The translations under genes were made by a program, and so were the position numbers. The notes under the pieces were generated by a model that saw only the letters and a list, made by a program, of their open reading frames with translations, searched no databases and was not told where the DNA came from. DNA of 56,236 bases from Selenomonas sp. GTDB lineage: Bacteria; Bacillota; Negativicutes; Selenomonadales; Selenomonadaceae. The stretch lies in contig NZ_JALFCU010000017.1 in assembly GCF_022771645.1 (NCBI RefSeq), forward strand, positions 1-56,236, in the 5' to 3' direction. This document shows, piece by piece, positions 1 to 8,078 of this stretch (within the stretch, counting starts at the first letter, position 1; the number at the start of each line of letters is the position of its first letter).

Positions 1-1062
1 CGCATCGACCTGATGGACGAAGGCGGCGAAGTTTTGTTGCTCTTCTAATGGCGGTATGAGAACAGAAAAATTTTTTATATCGGCCACGTTTACATGTCCC
101 ACCGTCGCTCCAACATTTTTTGCTTTCGCTTGTGCGTAAACATAAGGACTACGAATTTGTTGCCATAAAAACTCCGGTAAACATACTCCAACTTTCGGTC
201 GCAAAAGCATGACACGCTGGCCTAAACAAAATTGATACCCCTTAGGCAAAATGACTGCTTCTCCCCAGGAGCCTTCGCGGCCATAAACAATATCGCCAGC
301 TTGTGGAATCAGTCGGACGACACGTTGCTGATACTCAGACTCTGAGACATAGCGCATCGTAGACCATTCAATTTGTCCATTATGGATTTCTGTCGTGCGA
401 ATTGCTGGATGCGTTCTATTAGCTACATATTCTTGCGGCGTTGAGTGTGGACAATCTACGATTGCATCACATAGATCAACCATTACACCCATGCGATAAT
501 TGTGTGGATTCTTGCTAGCGTCTCCGAACATCTCCACAAACCGCGATTTGACAAGTTCATCGAGCAACGCCAAAACACGCTTGCGGTTCGCGATGTTCTC
601 GTCCATCGCATGCAGGATGGAAGCAATCCGTCGCTGATTTTCCATCGCATAGACCGGCACGGGGATCGCGTCAAAGACGCCTTTCGTCAGATGCTTCATG
701 GTCGAGCCGTGGACAAGCGTCGCAGATTTTTCAATGGCGCGGGATGCTGCATATTTGAAGTACGTCTTGTCAAGCTGCTCCTTGTCAAAGACGACTTTGA
801 AGATATGCTGGTTCAGCCAGCCATCCTCCTGCGTCCATTCATAAACGCCGAGGCTCGCCGACCACGAAATTAGGATATCGCCTGCTACGACGCGATACTT
901 CTCATCCAACCGCCCTTCATAACCATGAAGCTCCGGCATGTTGCCCGTCAGATTTTGAATGCGGATGATTGGTGCGCCATTTTCCGACCAGTCTTCCGGT
1001 TTGAACGCATACCCATTGACATACGTCGCCAACTCGCCCATCGTCTTCCAAACGCGCTTCAT
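1..1062 (-). CDS. hsdS: Type I restriction-modification specificity subunit HsdS (partial, runs off left edge)
   Basis: This is the DNA-recognition subunit of a type I restriction-modification complex; it pairs with HsdM at 1969-3435. The frame is open from an ATG at 1062, preceded by GGTGAAAGGGATG, down to base 1 (354 residues seen). It has the usual two-repeat layout: target recognition domain 1 at about residues 1-135, a central conserved helix at about 140-180 (ENQRRIASILHAMDENIANR), a second recognition domain at about 185-335, and the start of the distal conserved region (PPLEEQQNFAAFVHQVDA). Probably only a few tens of residues are missing beyond the edge. The DNA of the second recognition domain (about 60-480) is visibly more AT-rich than the first, which suggests exchange of that half. 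Confidence 0.9.
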   Translation of the reverse strand, partial: MKRVWKTMGELATYVNGYAFKPEDWSENGAPIIRIQNLTGNMPELHGYEGRLDEKYRVVAGDILISWSASLGVYEWTQEDGWLNQHIFKVVFDKEQLDKTYFKYAASRAIEKSATLVHGSTMKHLTKGVFDAIPVPVYAMENQRRIASILHAMDENIANRKRVLALLDELVKSRFVEMFGDASKNPHNYRMGVMVDLCDAIVDCPHSTPQEYVANRTHPAIRTTEIHNGQIEWSTMRYVSESEYQQRVVRLIPQAGDIVYGREGSWGEAVILPKGYQFCLGQRVMLLRPKVGVCLPEFLWQQIRSPYVYAQAKAKNVGATVGHVNVADIKNFSVLIPPLEEQQNFAAFVHQVDA

Positions 1063-1098
1063 CCTATCATCCCTTTCACCATCATCGAACGATACTGC

Positions 1099-1953
1099 TC
1101 ACAGCTGCACCAGAATCTTCCCCCGCGTCGCCTCCGGCACATTCAGCAGATCCATAGCGCGCTTGGCATCACAGGGAATGGATTTCATCAGTGAACGGAC
1201 ATTCTCCAAGAGCGTTTCCAATTTGCCTTCCGCTTTGCCTTCCGCTTTGCCTTCCGCTCTGCCTTCCGCTCTGCCTTCCGCTAGGCCGTCTTCGCGCGCT
1301 TCGCTTAAATCCAACTCGTACTTCATATATCTCATCCTTTCTGCTTCGCTCTGTTTCAATTCTTGAATCTGACGGTCAATGGCTTGCACTAATGAATCGG
1401 AACTAAGGATTCCGCTGTTCACATAGTCCATGAACGCCTGAAGCTTCGGTGAAATATCATCACCAGTACCGTGCGTATTGAGGATAATCTTGACAGCGCC
1501 ATCGTCTAACTTCAGCGTCGCATCCTTGCGACACGTATTCTCGTACCAATACAAGTGCCATCCACGCCCGATGGGGTCGAATGGACAGATGAAAATAATG
1601 ATCGTCTTTGAGAGCTCGGCATATTTTTTCCCTGCTGCCAAAAGTTCTACGTCTAGCTGTGACTGATAATAACGCATCCGTCTCGCAAGATCATCGCCGT
1701 CTCTCCGGACTTGCATCTCCACATTGTAAACCGTATGCGCTTCATCTTCTACATACACGTCGAGCCGCACGCCCTTGCTCAGATAACCTGCTTTGAGCGT
1801 CATTTCCCCCTCCAGATAAACAATGTCGCGAATTGGCTGGCTGAGGATGGCTTCCAAGACCTCCCCGCAAACTTGCTTGTTCCGCATCGTGGCCTTGAAC
1901 ATATAATCATCACGAATCGTGAGGTCCTCCCACGCTTTGAATACAAAAGGCAT
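1099..1953 (-). CDS. Rpn-family PD-(D/E)XK nuclease / putative transposase-like protein
   Basis: The 284-residue protein looks like the Rpn (recombination-promoting nuclease) family with a PD-(D/E)XK core. The opening LTIRDDYMFKATM is typical, and the likely metal-binding residues are D65 in GVRLDVY and E79/Q81 in NVEMQ. The C-terminal part (about 190-284) is charged and helical and includes a tandem run of the tetrapeptide AEG(R/K) at residues 223-244, encoded by 12-bp direct repeats. Family members nick or cleave DNA and promote RecA-independent recombination. The gene sits between hsdM and hsdS on the same strand, 15 bp after hsdM, so it is probably co-transcribed with them. Its role there is unknown. 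Confidence 0.85.
   Translation of the reverse strand: MPFVFKAWEDLTIRDDYMFKATMRNKQVCGEVLEAILSQPIRDIVYLEGEMTLKAGYLSKGVRLDVYVEDEAHTVYNVEMQVRRDGDDLARRMRYYQSQLDVELLAAGKKYAELSKTIIIFICPFDPIGRGWHLYWYENTCRKDATLKLDDGAVKIILNTHGTGDDISPKLQAFMDYVNSGILSSDSLVQAIDRQIQELKQSEAERMRYMKYELDLSEAREDGLAEGRAEGRAEGKAEGKAEGKLETLLENVRSLMKSIPCDAKRAMDLLNVPEATRGKILVQL
1222..1287 (-). repeat. 12-bp in-frame tandem repeat inside the rpn gene
   Basis: About five units of a 12-bp repeat (plus strand TTTGCCTTCCGC and variants) encode repeated AEGR/AEGK. The unit is a multiple of three, so gain or loss would change linker length without breaking the frame. Confidence 0.85.
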
Positions 1954-1968
1954 TTGCTTTCTCCCTTC

Positions 1969-3435
1969 TTAAATCAGCATCCCCCGCAACTTCTCCATGT
2001 TCTCCGCATATTCTTTATCTGCCTCGTCAATCCGTCCGAGCAGTTCCTCCGTGCTCGGGTATTCGACGGGGACGTATTCGATTTCTTTGTATTTGTTGAG
2101 CGAGAGGTCGTAGCCGTTTTTGCGGATGTCCTCGACAGGGACGAAGAAGCTTTGTTCCGTGCGCTTGCGGCTGGTTTCGTTTTCGATGTGGTGGAAGCGT
2201 TTGAGGATGTCGGGGATGTCGCTCGCGTCGGTCGGCTGGCGCTTGTCGTCAAGCGTGTAGCCGTCGGCGTGCATGTCGTAGAACCAGACCTTGTCCGTCG
2301 TGCCCGCGCCTTCGCGGCCGATTTTCGTGAAGAGGAGGATGGCCGTGCTGACGCCGGCGTACGGCTTGAAGACGCCGCTCGGCATGGAGATGACGGCCGT
2401 GAGCTTGTTTTCGTCGACGAGCACGCGGCGGATTTCCTTGTGCGCTTTCGATGAGCCGAACAGCACGCCGTCTGGCACGATGACGGCCGCGCGGCCGCCG
2501 ATGGCGAGAATGCGCAGGAAGAGCGAGAGGAAGAGGAGTTCCGTCTTCTTCGTTTTCGCAATCGAGAGCAGCGAATCCGCGACGGCCTCGGCATCGAGCG
2601 AGCCCTTGAATGGCGGATTCGCGAGCACGAGCGTGTAGCGGCCGGCGTCCTCATTTTTTTCTGACAGGCTGTCCTTGTAGGCGATGTCGGGATTTTCGAC
2701 GCCGTGCAGCAGCATGTTCATCGCGCCGATGCGCAGCATCGTGCGATCCATGTCGTAGCCGTGGAACATCGCCGTGTGGAAATGCTGCGCAAATTTCGTG
2801 TCGCTCGACAGCTCGTCGCCGTAGTGCGCGCGCAAATACGTCTGCGCGCCGACGAGGAAGCCGGCGCTGCCCATGGCGGGGTCGACGATGGTGTCCGTCA
2901 TCTGCGGCGCGGCCATGTCGACCATCATGTCGATGATGTGGCGCGGCGTGCGGAACTGGCCGTTCGTGCCGGCCGTCGCGATCTTCGAGAGCAGATATTC
3001 GTAGAGGTCGCCCTTGCTGTCCTCGCCCGCGAGGTCGAGCTGGTCGATGCCTTCGATGACTTTGACGAGCATCGCGGCTGTCGGGATCTTGAAGACGGCG
3101 TCGCCCATGTATTTCGCATACGCGGAGTCGCCGTCAGGATGGAGCGTCTTGATGAAAGGAAACACGCCGTCCGCGACGAGCGCGAACATCTCCTCGGGCG
3201 ACCCGAGCTGACGGAAATGGCTCCAGCGATATTCCGGGTGCGCGTCGAACATCCCGTGATACTCGACGCCGAACATCACGGCGTTCGATTCTTTTTCCGT
3301 CTCCATGTCGTCGAGCTGCTTGATGAACAAGAGATACGTGAACTGCTCGATGACTTCGAGCGGGTTCGTGATGCCGCCCGTCCAAAATATTTCCCAGATG
3401 CGATCGACTTGATTGCGTGCTTCGCCTTGCAGCAT
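1969..3435 (-). CDS. hsdM: Type I restriction-modification methyltransferase subunit HsdM
   Basis: The N6-adenine methyltransferase subunit of a type I restriction-modification system (488 residues, normal length). The N-terminal HsdM domain (about 1-130, NQVDRIWEIFWTGGI) is followed by the methyltransferase fold with the SAM-binding motif DPAMGSAGF at 185-193 and the catalytic NPPF at 273-276. The start at 3435 is preceded by AGGGAGGACAAACAC. It is the first gene of the hsd cluster seen here (hsdM, rpn, hsdS). No hsdR lies in the window, so it may be beyond the left edge. A possible -10 TAAAAT lies about 50 bp upstream. Confidence 0.95.
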   Translation of the reverse strand: MLQGEARNQVDRIWEIFWTGGITNPLEVIEQFTYLLFIKQLDDMETEKESNAVMFGVEYHGMFDAHPEYRWSHFRQLGSPEEMFALVADGVFPFIKTLHPDGDSAYAKYMGDAVFKIPTAAMLVKVIEGIDQLDLAGEDSKGDLYEYLLSKIATAGTNGQFRTPRHIIDMMVDMAAPQMTDTIVDPAMGSAGFLVGAQTYLRAHYGDELSSDTKFAQHFHTAMFHGYDMDRTMLRIGAMNMLLHGVENPDIAYKDSLSEKNEDAGRYTLVLANPPFKGSLDAEAVADSLLSIAKTKKTELLFLSLFLRILAIGGRAAVIVPDGVLFGSSKAHKEIRRVLVDENKLTAVISMPSGVFKPYAGVSTAILLFTKIGREGAGTTDKVWFYDMHADGYTLDDKRQPTDASDIPDILKRFHHIENETSRKRTEQSFFVPVEDIRKNGYDLSLNKYKEIEYVPVEYPSTEELLGRIDEADKEYAENMEKLRGMLI

Positions 3436-3537
3436 GTGTTTGTCCTCCCTGCGGATTGTTTTCTGTTTTCTCTCATTTTACCATGACGCGGTCGGCTTGA
3501 AAAGTTTTTGCGAGCGCGCGCCGCGCCATCGCGCGCA

Positions 3538-3570
3538 CAAAAAAATGCCCGCGGCAAAATGCTGCGGGCA
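3538..3570 (-). terminator. Intrinsic terminator after the radical SAM gene
   Basis: An 11-bp stem (TGCCCGCGGCA / TGCTGCGGGCA, one wobble) with a short A-rich loop is followed on the minus strand by a run of seven T. It lies just past the radical SAM stop codon and separates that gene from hsdM. Confidence 0.85.
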
Positions 3571-3582
3571 AATGGTTGCGTG

Positions 3583-4245
3583 TCAGTGATCTTCATACGG
3601 ACGCACGCGGAGCGTGAGGCCGCGGTCGTCGCAGATTTTTTGGCATTTCGCGATTTCATCCGGGCCTTCGACGTGGTCGACGATCGTGAGGACGACGTTC
3701 GGCACATAGGCTTTCGCTTTTTGTGCAAAGTCGAGCATCGCTTCGTAGGACTTCACACCGTACTTCGCGCGCGTGAGCTCGTAATAGCGCTCGGCGTTCG
3801 AGGCATTGAGGCTGATGGAGATCGTGTCGAGGACGCCCTTGAACTTTGGTGTGATGTCCTCGCCGTATTCGAGATTCGCGAGGCCGTTCGTGTTGAGGCG
3901 CGTCGGGAGGCTCGGCTGGAGCTTCTTGACGTAGTGCAAGAGCTCGACGAGCACGTCGAGGCGCATCGTCGGCTCGCCAAAGCCGCAGAAGACGATCTCT
4001 TTGAAATACTGCCAGGGCACGGCGTCGAGCGCCTTTTTAAATTTCGCAAGCGACGGCTCGCCGTCCTTGTACCAGAGCGTCGACTGCTCGGCCATGTGCT
4101 TCTTCTGGCGCAGGCAAAACGTGCACGAGCAGTTGCAATGATTCGTGACGTTGATGTAGAGGTTGCGCTGGCCCTCCGGCTGTTCCTTCAGGCTGTCGGC
4201 AATGGGCAGGTAACGGCCGCCAGCGTGCGTGGCGTAAACTAACAT
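3583..4245 (-). CDS. Radical SAM protein, TatD-associated type
   Basis: A 220-residue radical SAM enzyme. The iron-sulfur motif CxxxCxxC is C37, C41, C44 (HCNCSCTFCLRQ), followed by a glycine motif VFCGFGEPTMR and RLNTNG. The opening MLVYATHAGGRYLP and the short length match the family usually found linked to TatD nucleases (TIGR04038-like). Its substrate is unknown. The frame is open 14 codons further upstream, but ATG 4245 is preceded by AGGAGAGACTATTTC, so that start was chosen. No TatD gene is adjacent. A palindromic repeat element lies between this gene and the pyridoxal kinase gene. Confidence 0.85.
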   Translation of the reverse strand: MLVYATHAGGRYLPIADSLKEQPEGQRNLYINVTNHCNCSCTFCLRQKKHMAEQSTLWYKDGEPSLAKFKKALDAVPWQYFKEIVFCGFGEPTMRLDVLVELLHYVKKLQPSLPTRLNTNGLANLEYGEDITPKFKGVLDTISISLNASNAERYYELTRAKYGVKSYEAMLDFAQKAKAYVPNVVLTIVDHVEGPDEIAKCQKICDDRGLTLRVRPYEDH

Positions 4246-4295
4246 GAAATAGTCTCTCCTTATGAAGTGAAAAAGCCCCAAAGCCAATCAACCTC

Positions 4296-4503
4296 AGGCC
4301 CCCTCCCCGAGGGGGCTGTCAGCGAAGCTGACTGAGGGTGTGGCGAAGGTAGGACGTGAGTTATACTCGGGATTGTATTGACGAAGGTGGAACGTAGGCG
4401 ATTCCTTCGACTGCACAATCGAGAATCGCAACACATCCTACCTTCGCCACACCCACCACCGCTTCGCGGTCCCCCTCCCTCGGAGAGGGAGGCAAAAGTT
4501 CGC
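4296..4503. repeat. Intergenic palindromic element, copy A
   Basis: About 208 bp between the radical SAM gene and pdxY. It has the plan shared with the other copies: a left hairpin (GCCCCCTCCCCGAGGGGGC), the arm GTGGCGAAGGTAGG, a central imperfect stem based on CGAAGG...TCCTTCG with outer GATTGT...ACAATC, the reverse-complement arm CCTACCTTCGCCACACC, then CCGCTTCGCGGTCCCC and a right hairpin CCTCCCTCGGAGAGGGAGG. No coding signal is seen. Confidence 0.85.
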
Positions 4504-4536
4504 GAGCCTTTCAATCTTATCGTAATGACGTTGCTC

Positions 4537-5361
4537 TTATTTCAACTCTGTCAGATACTCCTCAAACGGCAAGCCGTAGTTCCATGGCAGATCGAGCTCA
4601 ACAGCATACTTCAGGCATTTGCTGATGAAGTCCGCCGCTTTCTTGACGGCGTCCGTGAGGCTTTCGCCTTTGACGAGGCTCGCGATGACGATGGCGGCGA
4701 AGGCGTCGCCGCTGCCGCTGCGGTCGCCGCCGATCTTGCGCTCGCGGAGCATCGTGCCGCGGCCGGCTTCGTAGATGAAGTTCTCGATGTCCTTCCCTGC
4801 GGAAAGGCCCGTGATGACGACTTGCGACGGGCCGCGGTCGGCGAGCTCGGCGGCCATGTATTCGAGTTCTGCTGTGTCGACCTTGCCGTCCTTCGGATAC
4901 GGGCGGTCGAGCAGGCGGCAGGCCTCCGTGAGGTTCGGCGTGACGATGTCAGCGAGCGCGAGGAGCGCTTTCATCTTTTCGCACATCTCGTCCGTGTACG
5001 ACGCGTAGAGCTTGCCGTAGTCGCCCATGACGGGGTCGACCATGACGCGCGTGCCGGGCTGCTTGAACGCGCGGATGAAATCGGCGACGATGGCGATCTG
5101 CTCGGCAGAGCCGAGAAAGCCCGTCGCGATGCCGTCGAACTGGACGCCGTTCCGTTGCCAGTCCTCCATGTACGGCCGCATGCGGTCAGTGTAGTCGTCG
5201 ATGTAATGCGTCGGGAAGCCCGTGTGGCACGAGAGGATGGCCGTCGGCAGCGCGCAGGCCTGCACTTTCATCGCGGAGATGAGTGGCAGCTCGACGGCGA
5301 CGGAGCAGCGGCCGAAGCCCGTGATGTCATTGACGAGCGCGATGCGCTTTTGGCGTTTCAT
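4537..5361 (-). CDS. pdxY: Pyridoxal/pyridoxamine kinase (PdxY/PdxK family)
   Basis: ATP-dependent kinase of the ribokinase superfamily that phosphorylates pyridoxal, pyridoxine or pyridoxamine in PLP salvage (274 residues, normal length). Visible marks are VNDITGFGRCSVAV near the start, the phosphate-binding region DPVMGDYGK, TPNLTEA, and the anion-hole/catalytic GDRSGSGDAF, where the last Asp is the expected base. The ATG at 5361 has GGAGAAGGTGG upstream and overlaps the queF stop by four bases (ATGA), so translation is probably coupled. It is the last gene of the operon that begins at 7784. Confidence 0.92.
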   Translation of the reverse strand: MKRQKRIALVNDITGFGRCSVAVELPLISAMKVQACALPTAILSCHTGFPTHYIDDYTDRMRPYMEDWQRNGVQFDGIATGFLGSAEQIAIVADFIRAFKQPGTRVMVDPVMGDYGKLYASYTDEMCEKMKALLALADIVTPNLTEACRLLDRPYPKDGKVDTAELEYMAAELADRGPSQVVITGLSAGKDIENFIYEAGRGTMLRERKIGGDRSGSGDAFAAIVIASLVKGESLTDAVKKAADFISKCLKYAVELDLPWNYGLPFEEYLTELK

Positions 5362-5852
5362 CGGTTGTCCACCTTCTCCATGCCCACGAGGTCGTGTTCG
5401 AAAAAGCGATGCTCGGCGAGCTTCTCGTACTTCGTACCCGGCCGGCCATAGTTCGCCCACGGGTCGATGGAGATGCCGCCGCGCGGCAGGAACTTGCCCC
5501 AGACCTCGATGTATTTCGGATCCATGAGCTTTATGAGGTCTTTCATGATGACGTTGACGACGTCCTCATGGAAATCGCCATGGCTGCGGAAGCTCACGAG
5601 GTAGAGCTTCAGCGACTTCGACTCGACCATGCGCTCGTCCGGGACATACGAAATGTAGATCGTCGCATAGTCCGGCTGCCCCGTGATCGGGCAGAGCGCC
5701 GTAAACTCGGGGCAGTTGAATTTCACCCAGTAGTCGTTGTCCTTGTGGCGGTTCTCGAACGTCTCGAGGATTTCTGGGCAATAGTCGTAGTGGTAGTGGA
5801 CGTTTTTCTGGCCGAGCAGCGTGATGTTCTCAGTATCCCTCTCTCTCCGCAT
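5358..5852 (-). CDS. queF: NADPH-dependent 7-cyano-7-deazaguanine reductase QueF
   Basis: Reduces preQ0 to preQ1 in queuosine biosynthesis. The 164-residue length fits the short unimodular QueF type. The catalytic Cys54 and Asp61 are in EFTALCPITGQPD, the family signature is ESKSLKLYL at 78-86, and FHE with His95/Glu96 contacts substrate. ATG 5852 is chosen because AGGAGG lies 6 bases upstream; the frame is open further back only within the preceding gene. The start lies 23 bp inside the end of the EAL gene, and the stop overlaps pdxY. No other queuosine genes or preQ1 riboswitch are seen in the window. Confidence 0.95.
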   Translation of the reverse strand: MRRERDTENITLLGQKNVHYHYDYCPEILETFENRHKDNDYWVKFNCPEFTALCPITGQPDYATIYISYVPDERMVESKSLKLYLVSFRSHGDFHEDVVNVIMKDLIKLMDPKYIEVWGKFLPRGGISIDPWANYGRPGTKYEKLAEHRFFEHDLVGMEKVDNR

Positions 5853-7581
5853 ACGGTTCCTCCTGGTAGTGTTCCAAAAATTTGTCTTCGAACAGGTTCG
5901 ACGGCTCGGGGCGGCCGAAGAGGTAGCCCTGGATCGTGTCGGCGCCGCAGAGGTCTCTGAGGAGGTCGTGCACGGGCTCATCCTCGACGCCCTCGATGCA
6001 CGCCTTGATGCCGATGCTGTGGCAGAGCGCGACGACGGAGGCGACGAGCTGCTTGTCGAAATCGTTGTCGAGGATGTTCTTCACGAACTCGCGGTCGATC
6101 TTCACGATGTCGCACGAAAGATTCTTCAGCGACGACAGCGACGAATAGCCCGTGCCGAAATCGTCCATGGCGATGCGGATGCCCTGCGCGCGGTAACCGT
6201 CGAACTGCTCGTTGACGTACGCCCAGTCCGCGACGATCTTGCTCTCCGTGAGCTCGAGGATCATCGCGTCCGCCGGCAGGCCGAGCTTGCCGAGGCAGGC
6301 GGGCACGAAATCGCGGAACGACGTGTCGCGCACCTGCTCGTAGCTCATGTTGACGCTCATGCAGAAATTCGGCACGCGCTCGCGCCATTTCTGGCACATG
6401 CGCGCCGCCGTCTCGAACACCCATTTGCCGACAGGCAGGATGAGCTTCGTTTCCTCTAGCAAAGGAATAAATTCCATCGGCGCGACCATGCGGCCTTTCG
6501 GATTGCGCCAGCGTAAGAGCGCCTCCGCGCCGACGAGCTCGTGCGTGTGCGCGTCGACCTGCGGCTGGTAAAACAGGTTGAAGTCGTGCTGGCAGCCGCG
6601 CTCGACACACTCTCTGAGGTTGTCGCGCATGGAAATCGAACGCACCCATCGATTGTACTGGTCGCGGCTGAACAGGCAGTTGCGGTTCTTGCCATCGCGC
6701 TTCGCGAGATCCATCGCGGCTTCGGCATGCTTGTGCAGCACGAGGTAGTCCTTGCCGGCCTGCGGGTAGAACGCCGTGCCGGCCGACACCGTGCAATAGT
6801 ACGGATGGCCGTCGAGGTCCATCGGGCGCATGAGCGCTTTCTGGATGCTGCTGAAGAGCTGCGTGATGATGCTCGTGTCGGCCTCGGGGTAGATGATGCC
6901 GTACTCGTCGCCGTCGAGCTTGAACAGCGTGAGCTCCTCGGGCAGCAGCGCGCCGATGACGTTCGCGACGTTCCGAAGCACGACGTCGCCCATCATGCGG
7001 TTGAACGTCTCGTTGACGATTTTGAAATTGTCGATGCCGACGACCATGACCGCGCCGCCGACACCCGTGATGCGGTACGCCGAGAGCGCCATCTTGATGT
7101 TGTGCTCGAACTGGTATTTATTGAGCAGACCTGTCACGTCGTCGGCCTGGTTGCGCTGCCCCATGCGCTGGATCATCGAGACGAAGATCGGATATTTCCC
7201 CTCCGGCCCCATCGCGCCGACGCGGCCGCGCGAGCGGATCCAGACGTAGTTGCCCTTCGCGTCGCGCACGCGGTACTCCATGGCATGCTCGAAGACGTTG
7301 AGCTTTTCCATGACGGCACCGAGCGACGTCCTGAGCTGCGCGCGTTCGTCCGGGTGCACGAGCGGCGACCAGAGCCCGAGGAAATCTTCCACGACTTCCG
7401 CAGGCAGGCCGAAGTCCTGCACGAGGTTTGGCGACAGCATCGCGACGTTCGTCTCGATGTCGACAATGAGCACGTACTCATCCGTCGTGCGCTTGATGAG
7501 GTCAAAGAGATTCTTGCAGCGCTTCAGCGTCTGCGAGAGCGGCACGCGCGGGGTTCGTCCTTGCTTTCCCATATGGTTCAC
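5830..7581 (-). CDS. PAS-GGDEF-EAL protein, probable c-di-GMP phosphodiesterase with degenerate GGDEF
   Basis: A 583-residue cytoplasmic signalling protein without membrane segments. A PAS fold is at about 25-140, a GGDEF-like domain at 145-300 whose signature is DGDEY (223-227) instead of GG(D/E)EF, and an EAL domain at about 320-575. The EAL domain keeps GAEALLRW (E353), NMS, ELTES, MDDFGTGYSSL and KIDREFV, so phosphodiesterase activity is likely while cyclase activity is doubtful; the GGDEF part may bind GTP as a regulator. The start is GTG 7581, overlapping the TGA of the upstream small gene (GTGA), which suggests coupling. Confidence 0.93.
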   Translation of the reverse strand: MNHMGKQGRTPRVPLSQTLKRCKNLFDLIKRTTDEYVLIVDIETNVAMLSPNLVQDFGLPAEVVEDFLGLWSPLVHPDERAQLRTSLGAVMEKLNVFEHAMEYRVRDAKGNYVWIRSRGRVGAMGPEGKYPIFVSMIQRMGQRNQADDVTGLLNKYQFEHNIKMALSAYRITGVGGAVMVVGIDNFKIVNETFNRMMGDVVLRNVANVIGALLPEELTLFKLDGDEYGIIYPEADTSIITQLFSSIQKALMRPMDLDGHPYYCTVSAGTAFYPQAGKDYLVLHKHAEAAMDLAKRDGKNRNCLFSRDQYNRWVRSISMRDNLRECVERGCQHDFNLFYQPQVDAHTHELVGAEALLRWRNPKGRMVAPMEFIPLLEETKLILPVGKWVFETAARMCQKWRERVPNFCMSVNMSYEQVRDTSFRDFVPACLGKLGLPADAMILELTESKIVADWAYVNEQFDGYRAQGIRIAMDDFGTGYSSLSSLKNLSCDIVKIDREFVKNILDNDFDKQLVASVVALCHSIGIKACIEGVEDEPVHDLLRDLCGADTIQGYLFGRPEPSNLFEDKFLEHYQEEPYAEREGY

Positions 7582-7784
7582 GCTTTCTCATGTGTATGAT
7601 GTTGCCCGAGCGCCTCGGCCGCCGTCGCATCGATGAGCCCGCCGTGATGGAACAGCGCGACGATGGCCTCGTTCATCTCGCGATACGTCTCATAAATACC
7701 CGCATCCTCGCCCGCACGGATGCGCGCATGATACGATCGCTTGAGGAGACGGTTGATCTTGTAATATTGGTGCTCGCGGTTCAT
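7578..7784 (-). CDS. Small hypothetical protein, 68 residues
   Basis: No family recognised. It is a basic, helical protein (MNREHQYYKINRLLKRSYHA) ending in a His-rich tail. ATG 7784 is preceded by AAAGGAC. It is the first gene of the operon with the EAL protein, queF and pdxY, and its stop overlaps the start of the EAL gene by four bases, so it is probably real and translated. A promoter lies just upstream at 7824-7852. Confidence 0.65.
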   Translation of the reverse strand: MNREHQYYKINRLLKRSYHARIRAGEDAGIYETYREMNEAIVALFHHGGLIDATAAEALGQHHTHEKA

Positions 7785-7823
7785 ACTGATAGTCCTTTCG
7801 CATCAAGTAGTTTCTTTGCCTCT

Positions 7824-7852
7824 ATCATATATCATTCGATAACGTCGGGCAA
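7824..7852 (-). promoter_or_regulatory. Promoter of the small-ORF/EAL/queF/pdxY operon
   Basis: On the minus strand, -35 TTGCCC and -10 TATGAT are separated by exactly 17 bp, about 40 bp before the 68-residue ORF. It is divergent from the toxin promoter that begins at 7861. Confidence 0.65.
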
Positions 7853-7860
7853 GTTTCACC

Positions 7861-7889
7861 TTGCTATTTTTTCAATCCTTCTATATACT
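7861..7889 (+). promoter_or_regulatory. Promoter of the putative type I toxin mRNA
   Basis: -35 TTGCTA (7861-7866), a 17-bp spacer and -10 TATACT (7884-7889). The expected start of transcription is near 7896, giving an mRNA of about 225 nt that ends at the terminator 8079-8123. Confidence 0.7.
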
Positions 7890-7920
7890 GGATTTGCCAC
7901 GGCCCGACCAAGCTGAATTC

Positions 7921-7941
7921 GGCAAGGAAGGGAGGCTTGCC
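7921..7941 (+). promoter_or_regulatory. Hairpin presenting the toxin ribosome binding site
   Basis: GGCAAG (7921-7926) can pair with CTTGCC (7936-7941), putting GAAGGGAGG, the Shine-Dalgarno sequence, in the loop two bases before the ATG. Such a structure would control ribosome access and could be a landing site for an antisense RNA. Confidence 0.55.
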
Positions 7942-7942
7942 C

Positions 7943-8044
7943 ATGTCACTCTTATTCGTTCTGCTGAACCTCGGAATCAGTATCCTTGGCAGTTTGATTG
8001 CCTCCCTGATTTTCGAAGCATGGAAACGGCGTCAGCAACCGTAA
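7943..8044 (+). CDS. Putative Fst/Ldr-like type I toxin, 33-residue membrane peptide
   Basis: ATG 7943 follows GGGAGG with a 7-base gap. The peptide is MSLLFVLLNLGISILGSLIA followed by SLIFEAWKRRQQP: one hydrophobic membrane span of about 25 residues, a Trp at its end and a basic tail, the plan of Fst/Ldr membrane-damaging toxins. It has its own promoter (7861-7889) and a strong bidirectional terminator (8079-8123). A convergent promoter (8163-8191) would make a short RNA sharing the terminator. CATGTCACTCT at the start codon is repeated directly at 8133-8143, inside the region copied into that RNA, as in the par locus of Enterococcus. Family assignment is by pattern only. Confidence 0.65.
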   Translation: MSLLFVLLNLGISILGSLIASLIFEAWKRRQQP

Positions 8045-8078
8045 TGTGGCATTCCATGCACGCGTAGTTCTGCTACGC

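Noticed and set aside
1222..1287. Short regular repeats that might be a CRISPR array
   Set aside because: The units are adjacent 12-mers without spacers and are part of the rpn coding frame. No array or cas gene is seen in the window.
1099..1953. The Rpn-like gene as an insertion sequence
   Set aside because: No terminal inverted repeats or target duplication are visible around it and it is spaced like an operon member.
7785..7860. A preQ1 riboswitch for the queF operon
   Set aside because: The leader is about 40 nt and shows no preQ1 aptamer hairpin with an A-rich tail.
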